From Takakia lepidozioides (taxonomy: Eukaryota; Streptophyta; Takakiopsida; Takakiales; Takakiaceae): a stretch of DNA of 64,000 nt. The notes under the pieces are model-generated. The model saw only the letters and a list, made by a program, of their open reading frames with translations. It did not search any database and was not told where the DNA came from. Below, piece after piece: positions 20,156 to 32,500 of this stretch. The translations under genes and the position numbers were made by a program. Position 1 is the stretch's first letter. Each line of letters begins with the position of its first letter. The DNA is taken from positions 22,506,001-22,570,000 of the forward strand of contig CM060731.1 in assembly GCA_030704615.1 (NCBI GenBank), written 5' to 3'.

Positions 20156-23026
20156 AGACATCCCACGCCACCAGATTGCGTCCCGGGATTGATTGGAGAT
20201 ATTTGTGGCGCATTCATATGCCAGAAGTCCTCAAATTTCAAAACTGACCATACCGCAATTTTTGAGCTGAACCCAGAGGTGACAGATTGGGGCATCGTCC
20301 TTGTGGATACACCCCCTGATCACAAGCTGTCTTTTCATTACAGAAGTCTTGGAGTAATAACAGACTTAAAATACGCAGAAGCTCTCAATATAGAGCTTGA
20401 ATCTGAAGAGGAAAACCCGATGTTGGTTTTGTTCCTGTATGAGGATGCGAGAACCCCCAGGACGTTTGGTTTCAAAATGGAGGTGGGTCATCTGAATAAG
20501 TCGTTGATGAGTGAATGCATTGGACTGGGTTTTAGATTTCCCGACGAGGGCTCAGTATTTACCGACGTAGGTTTGTCGAGGGCCTGGAGTATTTTTCTGG
20601 ATCTTCTGCACGCAATGGGGAACGACATTCGCAAGAAGTGAGCACTAGAGGAAGCATCGAAGCCGAAGAAGGGAAAACGCAAGTCGTCGACAGCCGGCAA
20701 TGATGAGAATGAGGCCGGGACTTCTGCAGGAAAGAAGAAACAGAAGGAGGATCAGGATCCAACATGGATGACAGATAACAAAAGACCTAAAACTGGGGAG
20801 ATTTTCGACAAGGAAAAGTGAAGATGGAGGAGAGGCTCACGAAGGAATACAACGACGTATTTCCGTTTGGATTCGAGAGTACCTTCCTTGTGAAGGTTTC
20901 CATGATGGAACTAGCTCCAAGGAGCATGGTTTACAGGCCGTTAAATATCAAGCATAAGGACGAAGTGAAAGCGTGACTCTTCCAGCTTCATTTGTTCGAC
21001 TCCAAACATCCGGAGTATCTTGCGCCAATCAACCCTTCCAATCCCGAGAAGATTGCTTCATCGCGATCGAAGCAATGGAAAGAAATAGACGTATCCAGGT
21101 TCTTCATCATTGGTGGACAACACACCATCGTGGCCACAAAGGTAATGGACTTCATTTCCACCCAGCCCTCTCTTTTAACGAACCTCCACTGGGCAGTGGA
21201 GGTTGGTGTTCCCACTCCTGAAGCTATCAAAGCTCCTCAATGATCCCAATAAGGCGCAAAAATTTAATACAACAATGCCGGAGAAAGTTGCGCATGCGCG
21301 AATGTTATTCAACCTGAGGGGGAAGCCAAAGAAATACAACCATCACACCACCAAGTCCGAGACGAAACAATGGAAGGTATGCATTTATGGAATGAAAATC
21401 TACTATTCACCTTCATTTTATGCTAAAGAATACTTCTGTTGTCGGAGTGACACATAATTTTTCCGTGGATGAATATGCAGGAGTTCATGTTTGCCTGTCA
21501 TTTGATACTTGAAATTGGTAGCACTAAGGAGACAATGGTCCTGGTACTTTGCGACGACGACATTTGGAAGATCTGGGAAGATGTGTTCAAACGCTGGGAG
21601 CAGGGAAAGCTTCTCGACCCGCTTGGGATACAGTACAAGGGTGAACAGCAACAACTCACGAAATCCGCTTCGTCAATACAATTTTTGAAGATGACTCTGT
21701 GGTATTTGAGGCCAATGACTATGTGAACATACTGGAAGCTTTTGTGGCTCGGAAAATGAACATGAGTGCTTTTGTTTTCTTATCGACTCAACCGTCCTCG
21801 GGCAATCTGGTCTCCTACATCCAAAATGGTCCCAGAAGAACATTGTATCTTGTCCGGCAGGGATTTGATGTTCCGGGGGAGTATGAAAATGTTTACAAAA
21901 ATAGCACGAAGACTTTCTCTCGGACTATCCTGTGCCTGGACTACGTTTTCCAAGCGACACTTGAGGAGATGCAGAATCTGGACGAGCACATCGCGACAGT
22001 GTACTTAATTGAGCCAATTCAGCCGATTCTTGAAGGGCCTTCTGGGAAGCCATCAGCTTTTGAAGAAGAGTGCAAGATTTATAATCATGAGCTACGAGGT
22101 GACACCTACGACTATTTGGCCTCCCTGTTTTGTCGAGACGGGATGTCTGCTGTCAACATCTTCGGAGGCGTGATGTTGACGTATGCCCTTCATGTAAGTG
22201 TAAAACATGTTTGCATTTTAAATACGATTTTTACATTTTTGATCGAACACGTCCTCTGTTTTACTGACTGGGATTTATCTGCAGGCAAGAAACATTTGAG
22301 TGCTTGACATCAACCACTCAACCAAAAAAATATTTTGCAAAAGAAAAGTTGAAGGAAATTTTAAGAAGCTTCAAATTGAGAATGACAATGTTGCTGAAGA
22401 GGTTGACGGCGAAGACGATGATGAGGATGAGGAAGTGGAGGATGAAGATTTGGAAGAAAGATGAGGACATTCCGAACACAGGGAGGAGGAGGAGGGCATC
22501 GAAGGTAATGAGGACAATGAGGGCCACAATGGAAACAATGCAGACCCTTGGGGGGCTGGACACCTTGATTTGATTCAGGACTTCAGAACTCAGTCACTGG
22601 ATAGACTTGAGAACACCACGGAAGATGGTGCGGTCCCCAAGGTCGTGATTCGGGACGGGGATTCGAGTTCAAGCGAGAGAACTAAGAATAATCCTCCTTC
22701 ACCCTCAAGGGATGCCGAGGCCAGCTCAATCGAGGTGGGCCGAAATCTTGTTCGGAGTGCAGAAGACTGGTTCAAACCTGTAGAAGGGGATGAGCCGGCG
22801 CCAATGTGTAGAGAGAGCGAGGACAAAGAGCCTATGTCCCACAAAAGACAACAAACACAAAGCGAGGACTAAGAGCCCGTCTCCTGCAAAACGGGACAGT
22901 GGTGACAAAGCCAGGACTAAAAGCCCGTCTCTCGGAAAAAACAGGGGAGGCAGAGGTCGGACTCAAAGCCCAACTGACTCTCAAAGTGTCTCCGAACATG
23001 TCAATGTGGATGTAGGTAACGAATGA
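20156..23026 (+). pseudogene. Large spliced protein with GGQH (ParB-like) motif, possible methyltransferase motif, acidic region and basic SP-repeat tail
   Basis: Segments in order: a conserved-looking globular part (20156-20638); a basic, nuclear-signal-like linker (KPKKGKRK, KKKQKED); then from 20824 MVYRPLNIKHKDEV and FFIIGGQHTIVATK, resembling the ParB/sulfiredoxin fold motif. A clear 82-bp intron follows (21142-21223). After it come LSKLLNDPNKAQ and further exons with donors near 21377 and 22194 (GTAAGTG). GGVMLTYAL after VNIF (about 22155) could be a SAM-binding glycine loop (weak). Then come an acidic run (about 22400-22520) and a tail with KARTKSPSPAKR-type repeats (22840-22980). In-frame TGA stops fit CGA to TGA. 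A frameshift near 22800 precedes the tail. The function is unknown; DNA or chromatin binding is suggested. Confidence 0.5.
21181..21204 (+). repeat. 24-bp palindrome copy 8 (inside an 82-bp intron)
   Basis: Perfect 11-base arms around GG. It lies within intron 21142-21223, whose removal joins GGQHTIVATK to LSKLLNDP in phase. Confidence 0.92.
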
Positions 23027-23326
23027 TACCTAGAGATTTATGGCGTCTTTAAGTATTTTAAATGAAACAAATTGTGTGTTGCATCTGGTTGTGTTCTGGT
23101 TGTGTTTTTGACAATAGCTAATCTGTATTTTGATTTTTGTTTGTCGTCATCTTCCCACCTTCTTCAACTTTACATGTGACTGACGGTTACGAAAACTCAT
23201 ATAGATCCATGAATGGAAATTGGAGGAAATTACACAAACCCGGACAGAATCCATCGCGACTCAAACAGTGAGGAGGCAGGTGGACTTAACAATCAGGGTC
23301 AGCCAACCTGATCTGGTCATACAAGC

Positions 23327-23350
23327 AACCTCCACTGTCTAGTCGACGTT
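23327..23350 (+). repeat. 24-bp palindrome copy 9 (degenerate)
   Basis: The left arm AACCTCCACTG is intact; the right arm is TAGTCGACGTT with three changes. Confidence 0.7.
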
Positions 23351-23689
23351 GCGAGATGGAGGAAATGAGTCGGAGATGGTCGTTGCTCAGCGTGAAGGAA
23401 AGAGATGGAGTAGCCACAGCGGAATCCCTCTCCGAAACGGGTATACACTACATAACCATCTTAGAAATGTTCTTCTTTGTCCTTCTTCTAGTTTTCAAAA
23501 CGAATTAATTGTTCTGTTATTCCACATGATGATATGATTCACCCTCCAATCGACTATCACCAATCTGTGAACCCACATGATTAGTATCGCCTTTCTGAGG
23601 GACCGAATGGATGTCGACCAGGATACTACGTCCTGGTCCTTGACGTCGGTTACCTTGGTGAGGTATACCTCCGAGATGGCTCGAGATCC

Positions 23690-25135
23690 CCTCCCGCAAC
23701 CCATCTTTGTGTATGCGCTGGAAAATTATGGGGTAAGTCTGAAACTGATCAAGCATTTGAGAAGCTCAAGGTAGCTCTTACCACTGTCCATGTGCTCGTT
23801 TATCCTGACTTTAGTCTACTTTTCTTACTTCAAATAAATGCTAGTGATCTAGCTGTCTCTGCCATTTTGAGCCAGGTACTTCAAGACGCCTGGACAAACA
23901 TGAATGAAATTACAGTATCACAGACAATGAAGGCTTGGCTGTCATTTTCGGGGTCAAACATTTTAGGCAATACTTACATGGTTGTCATTTCTCTGTTGAG
24001 ACGGATCACCTTCCTTTGAAGGCCCTCAAGACGCCTCGAGAATTATTTGGTCGGCTTGCTCGTTGGTCACTCATACTACATGGATTTGAGTATGATATAG
24101 TCTACAAAGAATGCAAGGAAAACAACAATGCAGATGCACGTCTGACCCGTACTGAAACTAAAATTCCTACATCTTATCTCATCTTGGATGACTTGTACGT
24201 ACCTTAGGACATAGCTGTTAAAAGGGCAGCAACAGTAGCTCCTTCTGCTCAAACTTTCCACAACCTTTTAGATGAGCTCCCACGCTCTATGGATTTGCAG
24301 TCCAATTGGGATCTCATCAGCTTTGCTGTTGGCTAAATTCTATCGTGTGTTGGTGTGTGTGGGAGTATGGTTTGTGTAGATCAGCTCAGACATGCTCTCT
24401 TTCCTTTGCAGCTCACTGTTCTTGTTGAACATGGTGCCTTTTCTTGTTGAATCCTTTCCCTGGAACTAGTACTTCAAGGACCATGCTGTGATGACGAAGA
24501 TCCAGAATGTGGTGCAGTAGTCATTGCAGGAGCTCATTGAGGCGGGCACTCCTGTCAACCTATAACTAACCCACTGTTATTGGGCCATGTCTAGAACATA
24601 GTCGATTGATGATTGCATATATGCAACCTTGCTCCATAAGTGCAAGACCGACACTCAGCTTCCTGGCCGCATTGCCAAGGCTACTCAGCGGCAAATTTCC
24701 TATCATTTTCCCTATCATGAGGAGCGTGAAGGCAAATTGTTCTCAAGATAATTGTTTTGGAAGGTCTCACTCATGCTATGGAGGTTCCAAGTATGAGTTC
24801 ATTACCTGCTTTGCTGGAACTCTTTCATGCTTCAACATATGCGGGTCACCTTGGTGTGACCAGAACCATCAAACGGTTACATGAGGTATACACATGGAAA
24901 GGAATGACCCGGGATGTCTCAGACTTCATTGCTAAATGTGTTGAATGCCACGCCAAAACTTTGCTCCCTAGAGCTCGAGCTTCGAGCTTTACCTCACAGA
25001 ATCTTATTTCTATCATTGAGTTATGTTCGATGGATATCTCCCGAAAGGTTGTTCTTGTCAATTTTAAAATTGCTCAATCCAAACATATTGGTATACCCTC
25101 CGGAAGATTGTTAAGTTCTATCATTCTTTAAATTG
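23690..25135 (+). pseudogene. Ty3/gypsy pol fragment (RNase H and integrase zinc domain)
   Basis: Broken pieces in several frames: FEKLKVALTT and LLFLLQINASDLAVSAILSQ (about 23755-23875, RNase H start), HFRQYLHGCHFSVETDHLPLKAL (about 23955-24030) and RLARWSLILHGFEYDIVY. The integrase HHCC region is at 24780-24960 (FHASTYAGHLG, then CVECHAKT). RT, protease and LTRs are not seen. It is an old remnant. Confidence 0.75.
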
Positions 25136-26158
25136 CATAACATCCAAACAAATATGTTTAATACCTTACGGAAGGTTGTTTCCAGTGTTGGTATGGTATT
25201 TGGGTTTCGCCAGGCATCAACCCGGGTCTCTCCTAACCTAACCTACTGTTCTCTGTTCCCCGTAAACATTTGTACTACCCTACCATAAGGTTCTTGAGTT
25301 CTCTGGCGGTCCCCCAAACCCTAACAGGCGGCGGTTAGGGTTCTCCTTTCCCCGCCCCCTACCAGAGCTCGACTCATAGCTGCAGGTCTGTTCGGGTATC
25401 ATGTTAAGATGCACATATAGACATTATGGATGTAGGGTTTCATATGTTTATGAGCGCCTCTTTATGATCTTCATTTGCGAGACACTATGGATGCAATTGA
25501 TTCAGTGTATAATTGTATGGGGGTCGGTATCCTATGAGATGAGCAGGTTTCCTTGTGGTTTTCTTGAATGTTCAAATGGCTATTTGAATAGTTCAGATGG
25601 CCATTTCAATATTGAATTTGAATTTGAATTCCAGTACCATTTTTATTTTATTATTATTTAATACCACATCCGAGTTCATATTTCTAGGTTATTGACGTTC
25701 AGATACCATTGCTCATATCCGGATTGATTTTTTTCAAAAACCACTCTATGCATACCAAATTCATACTTTAAAAAATCAGGGGCTGCATTATTGGAAAACC
25801 TACCTGCCTTAAAAAAATTCAGAACGGCATACCAGGACCCTTCTGGTATTTCCAATTCAAGATACCAGACCAACACTGGTCATGCTTGATGTATACATGC
25901 GGGACAGTTGTTCATTGCTCAATCGAAATGATGATTGGTGTACCTTCTGGACGATTGTTTCTATCATTTTTCAAATTACATAAAATCCAAACAAATATGC
26001 TTAATAAGGGCCTTATGGAAGAGTGTTTTTACCATTAGGTCATGCTTGACAGATACTTGCTGGAAGGTTGTTCATGTCAATTTTAAAGTTGTTCAATCCA
26101 AATATGTTAGAGTACCCTCAGGCTGGAAGGTTGTTCCTATCATTTTACAAATTGCATA
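25045..26158 (+). repeat. Three diverged copies of an approximately 100-bp AT-rich repeat
   Basis: Copies at about 25045-25180, 25909-26033 and 26063-26158. They share TGTTCATGTCAATTTTAAA, a GCTCAATCCAAA block, TACCCTC and TCTATCATTTTACAAATTGCAT, in the same order and orientation. Confidence 0.65.
25660..25885. mobile_element. Putative MITE-like element
   Basis: It contains several GATACCA/TGGTAT words and ends with GATACCAGACCAACACTGG (about 25861-25879), nearly identical to 40795-40813. Both outer boundaries are uncertain. Confidence 0.35.
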
Positions 26159-26572
26159 AGTGGGAAGTAAGGGCGCTGGGCATGCGAGGGCCGGGGAACG
26201 GTTGTCGTCGGGCGTTGACGTAAACAGTGATGGACGCTCGTCCGGATACTTGTCCGAAATCCTATCCGGGGGAGATGTGCACCACAAATCGCAGCCTTGC
26301 TATGAAAACACAACAAGAGAAACGAGACAAATGACGATTGCAGGAGCAAGCTGGGGAATGCAAATGGTTTTGAGGACCCTGACAATCACAAGAATTACCA
26401 CAATCTAGTAAGACGTGGTGTGTATGACAGGCTGACAAACCGAGAGATGGAGGCAGGTGTTTGCAGCTCAGTGAATGACTCCTTACACCCAAACAGATCT
26501 CTTCCCCTGAAAAACCCCCTGGGAAGCTCTCAAACCTTCTTACAATGCGAGACCAGTTGTAGTACTCATGGG

Positions 26573-29500
26573 ATGGGCTCCCCGGTATACAGAACAGCAG
26601 CAATGACTTGTGTCACTCGCAATCACTCATCTTTTCCTTCCCGTCATAGGATGGATTTCTCTTCCACCGTCTACCTGTCTCACTTGCATCGTCCCTCTCC
26701 TTCCTCCATAATGTTCGTGCCTCCGTCCCGAGCTCATTGTCGAGGAGGAATTTCTTCTCCGAGCTCCTCCTTTGTTCAATTGTCTACGCCCCGTGCTTCT
26801 GGTGGAGAGATAAGAGCTGACCAGGAGGAGGAAAATGTCACAGCGAACACAATTTCCAATTCAATGAAAGATACTGGAGGAGAAGGCACGGAAGAAAGGA
26901 AAGAAAAAAAGTCGCAGTCATCATGGACCGCGAAGGATTATGAAGGAAACGATTATCTATACAGGCTGGGAAAGGAGTCCGACAATCTGAACATCACAGT
27001 TGGAGCACGGGCAGGCCTCATTGATCATCTGTTTGTGGGCGATTTTCTTGGCAAAGAAGGTTCTTCGATTGACCTTACACCTCCGCATGTCTCACCACTT
27101 CCCCTTCCTCACAATTTGTCATTCTTGTTATGATATCCAACCCCTGCTAACTCAGCCGCCTGCCTCGATCTCAATTATCTATTGGGCCGCATTGTACCTA
27201 GTGTATTCTTTCATTCCAATTAGTGTTCTTCGTGAAAAAGTTGAATTTGGCAGTAGAAAGATTTCCACAGTACCATGGGGATGCTCTGGATACTCTCTCC
27301 ATCTAGAAGACCTCCCCCAATTATCACATTCCGCCCAAAAGGAGATATGCTTCCTTACTTGTCCAGATCATCAGTTTTGATTGACTTATGTTTGGACAGA
27401 GTGAGTGGCTATTGTCTAATGTTGAGTGGTGACAATGCAGCGGATATTGTCTTCAAGTACCGGCAGAAAGTGACGCGCTCTTTCCAGCATCTGCAAGGAG
27501 ACTACTACATTGCCCCAGCATTCATGGTGCGTGGCCATGCCTACGGTCACAGTTTTTGAGTCTCTTTCTGTCTTCCATGGACTCTATGGGGACAAGTCTA
27601 CCAAGCAAGTCCTCATGTGTACATCATCATCTTCTCTTCCTTTCAGTAGTTGCTTTTGGGCTGCTTTTGGGCTTTGGTTTTGTCTCCTCTCTCTTGGTTT
27701 TTTTCCATTTTGTCCCATAAGCTCTTTGAGCTTTCCGCGGACATTATAAAGCACCATTTCATTCGGGGCCCACCCCCGAAACGGTGCAGTAACCGCAAGG
27801 TGAAGTGGCTCTTAGTTACGCCGGCTATGGCCGGCGTCCTCTCTCTCTCTCTACCATTTCATTTCACTTCATTTCCTTTTTACTGCATCTATCCAAACTG
27901 TGTTTGATGGATTTGACTAATTTTTGGCTTGTGTGTAACCTGTTTTGGACGCTTCTTTGCAGGACAAAGTGGGTGAGTGACACGATCCAAGTCCAGTTAC
28001 TCTTCCTTTTTGTTAGGCAAACAGTGTGGCGTCAGATAAAGGAGCAAATGTATGGCTCTTGTGACAGTGACAGAAGAAAAAGACAATCTAGTGATCTTCC
28101 CCATCCTGCGCAGATTGGCAATTAATCCACAGTGAATTCTCACCCAAGGTAGTTAACACTCAATGGGTTGGCCTTTGGAGGTGATGTGGGCTGGTTTCCT
28201 CCAAGACTGGTCATTGCTTATGCTGCTTTCAGAGAATAATGGACTGAAAGTTACCAGTGGGGTGGTTGTCATGTAGTGACTCACATTGTCAAGAACTATT
28301 TGGCACCATGCTTGGATGTGAAGGTGCCACTTATTTTGGGTACCTACCCTTCCTCTGATCCGATTCTCTGCTGTCATATATATCGAACAAAAACTTGGAT
28401 TCTCGTACGTATTTGTGCTTTCCTTCCATGATGCTACAGTGGCAACTAAGGTGACTAGTCCCTGTCTTTGAATAAAGAAGAGTTAGCTGGGGATTGTGGA
28501 GACAAAGTTATTTGCAAAATTTTACTAACAATATTTTAGCTGCAGTCTGTAGGCATGTTTGTCTTCGTATTACGCATCCCAGTTCATTTAACTAGGATGT
28601 AAAATGAGATTTGTATGTGTTGAGGTTTTGCAGGGGTGTGGGGAGGCAAGGGTCAAGGGAAGACATTCCAGACAGAACTTATATTCAAGGCAATGGGTAT
28701 CGAACCAGTCATCTTGTCTGCTGGAGAGATGGAATCAGAATGGGCAGGTTTGTTGGTTCCTTGCAATGTCACATGTTTGTGCAAATAGTAACTTAGTGTT
28801 TCTATAGTGAGTCTGCTACTCAGACCCCACAAAAAGGGTTAGTTTCCCGTGGCGTCAAAGGCCAGAAGCCTATGGCAAGCCAACGTTCAGAGGGAACAGC
28901 ATGAGTACATTCTTCAAACAAATTCTTCATGATGTATGTATGTTAATTTGGCATTTTACCTCAGTGATGAGTTGTATCACTTACTGCATGAGTGTAAAAT
29001 CTCCAAGTGCCTATTTTGTGTTTACTGCGGTTTTCTTTTGAGGATGGAAAAACACACAACTTGTGTTTGCTTAGAATGGATAGCCTTTCGGGTTGGGCAG
29101 GTGAGCCAGGCAAGCTTATCAGGGATCGGTATAGGACTGCTTCTCTAGTAATCAAGAATCAGGTATTCGCTCTTCCTCAGTGCTTTCTCCCTTTCTGCCT
29201 CCCTTTCTCTATTCTTCTCTCTGTAGTTGAATTCACTGCAGAGGGGTCAACTCTGAGGTTAAGAAAACCATGCTTTGTCGCGTTATTAGACCTGCCTTGG
29301 AGTACGGATCTGCTATATGGGTTGATAACTCCAACCAGGCTAAGTCTCTAGAATCCATTCAAGTGGGGGTGCTTAAGGAGTGTATGTCAGCATGCTCCAA
29401 AACAGCCAATGTGGCTGTTCGGGGTGAGTTTGGCATTCCGTCCTTAAGCTTCCGACGAGATGAATTCAAGGTCAGATGGTGGGGTCAGCTGCAACATATG

Positions 29501-32500
29501 CCCAACACCAGATATCCTAAATTAATCGACTCTATATCTTGGAAACAGGACCGCCCTGTCAAACAGGCTAAGTCCTGGCAGAAGAGAGTAGAAGAGATCC
29601 TCAAGGACCTGGACCTGGATCCGCAAGTCTTGACCCTGCTGGATAAATCTGACTTAGAGGCTGTAGTGTCCTCAGCCATGTCTGTTGCCATGAGATTGTC
29701 TGATGAAAATGAAGTTAGGCAGAAAACTTCCCTGAACTTGTTTCCAGTCTGTGACATGGGGGAGGACATCTTGGATGACCTCAAGGGTCTACCCACCCTC
29801 GGCACTAGACTGAAATTTAAACTCAGGGCAGGAAGCCTACCTTTGAACAGCAAACAGAAGCAGAGAGGAAAGGGAGAGTGCAATTGCCCGTTGTGTGGGC
29901 AATCTGAAGACAGTATTCATTTTCTGATACACTGTCCGGGGTTCTCTCACCAAAGAGACGCTCTCTTCAAATCTATTAAGGGAATTGTGCCTGTACCCCT
30001 GTTTACCAACTTTGAAAGTCTCGAGGCTGAGCCAAAAGCCCAGGCCCTCCTGAGGCCTAGTTTTTGGGCAAATCACACACAGCAGATTGATGCTTGTGTG
30101 AAGGGATTTCTAGAGGATATCTGGAAAACCCGGATTAATTCTTTATATGGAGGTAAGTCTTACTACCAACGTCAGCGCTGACAGAGGTAGGTTCTGTCCC
30201 TTTTGTTCCCGCTCAAACTGGGCGCGGGGTCAATGGCCACAAGGCTACGGCAAACAACGTCTTATGAGTACAATCTGTAGTTGAATTGCTGTCCTGTTTG
30301 TCCCACTGACCCTGAAGGTGGAGATCTGGGAAAAAAACGAAGAATGTGAAGTATAGTATTGAAGATTCTTAAACTCTTCATGTGAGGTTTCTTTCTTTTT
30401 TTGGCTCTCTCCCTCTTCTCTCACTTCACATCGATCACACCTGGGTGTCACATCTGTCTATGCCATGGGGCTAGCAGTGCTGTCTTGTGTTCTAGCATCA
30501 TGTTGATTCCAGCCCACTGTGGCTTTGTGCGAGTGATATGGCAAATTTGGGCAGAGTTTCCATATCCTGGTGGGTAGAAACCCCACACCTGCATCAAGGA
30601 GTGTTCATGCGCCTTGTAGAGGATATGTCATAGCCAACATTCACATGGAACAGGCATTTTTAGGCTCAGTAGCGAGATGGGGGGTTGGTGTCAGGGTAAG
30701 ATGAGCTGTCTGATGATCAACGACCTTGATGCGGGGATTGGTCGATTTGGTATGACTCTTTAGGCAAGTGCTTCAAGTTTTAAGGTTTTATCATACCTTA
30801 CATCCTGGCATTTTCTCTAGGAATGTCTCCTGCTGTTATTCGCTTCTCTTGGAAGCTATTTTTGTTTCAGGGCTACATGTACGACTCACTGCTAGTTTAT
30901 TACTTCCTGCCAGTCACTTACAATGTCATCTACATTGTCTTATGCGTGGAGTGGCTAGGTAGCATAATCTCAAAGGGGCAGGGAGCAAGAACTGGAGGTG
31001 AGCAGTACCGGAGAGGACTTTGCATGGAGGCTGGCACATTTAACAGGGAATCTTTTGTTTGCATGTTGGGTGGAGTGAGCAGCAAACACGCAGATGACAG
31101 TGAATAACCAGATGGTGGTGGGCACACTCATGAATCTGGCAGATAATCCGACCCGTGTCAGTGTTGGCCAGGTTTGGAGGGAGGCTGATATCGTGAACCG
31201 TGTGCCCATTATCTGCACTGGAAATGACTTCTCCACCCTCTGGGCTCCGCTAATCAGGGATGGGCGTATGGACAAATATTATTGGTGCGCACTAGTAGTT
31301 TCTGATAACGGGCATTCCAGCACAGATGGCTTCCTATTTTCTGTGTCTTCATGAACTGAGTGCACAAGAGAAGATATTTAGGACGACAATTTGTGCTATT
31401 AGGTCCTTTGTCTTCCTTTCCCTCTTTTCCTCCCTTTTTCTGCCAGAGTGGGCAGATAAGTGGGATGGCCGCAACCATATGGCAAGCGAAGGCTCTCTTC
31501 TCTTTCTTCTCTTTCTCTTTCTCGGATTGGTTTTATGTTGGCCTGCCCTTCTACATCCCTTCCCCACTTCTCCTCATGTCTATGGATTATTCCTGCTGTT
31601 GCTTTTGGGGGTCTGACTGTGCTAGTAAAATCTTAGCTTGCACTTATAAGGAACCCTATGATGGTGGGTCTGCAAATGGGTAAACTATTTACAATCTCTT
31701 GTGCTGAATTCCAGGCAGCCAACAAGAGAGGATTTGGTCAACATTGTTCATCAAATGTACTGCCGGGATGGCCTGACTAAGGAAGACATTGGTCGAATCA
31801 TTGACACCTTCCCCAATCAATGTAAGTCCTTCAAAAAAAACTTTGTTATTTTTAGGACAAGCCCATACATACCAAGGTCCAAAAGAAGTCTGATTCTTCA
31901 TGCTATTCTAGATTCATTCTTTCAGAGATATCTTATGAATATTCATGAAATATTCTTTAGGTTCATTCTTCTTCCTGAACCGATATCAGTTTCACTGACT
32001 TGTATAGAAATGACACAGCACTGGACTTCTATGGTGCTCTACGGTCAAGGACTTACGACGTGCACATTCTCAAGGTATGCCTATCATTTTTGTGTCCTAG
32101 ATTTAAGTACAGAATGGACTGTCCAGAAGCGATTCAAATTCCTCGGAATGTCAGTGATCCTCTCTCTGTACCTAACGTTGTTTGTCTCATTAAAGCTCCA
32201 CTCTAAACATTTCTTGGTTGGGGAGTGATCCGAAGCCTCAAGGATGACTTAATTGAGGGCTCAGATATGGGATTCAAAGAAAACTGCAGAGACTTTGACA
32301 AATCAACTGGGAGGATGGCTTGCCGGTAATCTGCTCCCTAACTAGAAACGCATGTGGAGGTATTGAGGGATGCTGACATCCCTCTGTTGCTGAATCCTGG
32401 CTGCAGTGGGTGGAGGAGATAGGAGGATCTGAGAAATTGGGAGAGAAACTGCTCCGCAGAAAGAAGGATGAGCCCCTTCCCACGTTTGTGCCACCTACGG

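Noticed and set aside
20156-23026. Integrated giant-virus segment
   Set aside because: ParB/methyltransferase-like motifs would fit, but the genes have short introns, no capsid, polymerase or packaging ATPase is visible, and the fold calls are weak.
7907-23350. CRISPR-like or regularly spaced repeat array
   Set aside because: The palindromic copies are spaced irregularly over kilobases, lie on a plant-like nuclear background and show no spacer-size regularity.
26262-26603. Minus-strand ORF over the start of Rubisco activase
   Set aside because: It is antisense to the first exon and its upstream region and has no recognisable features.
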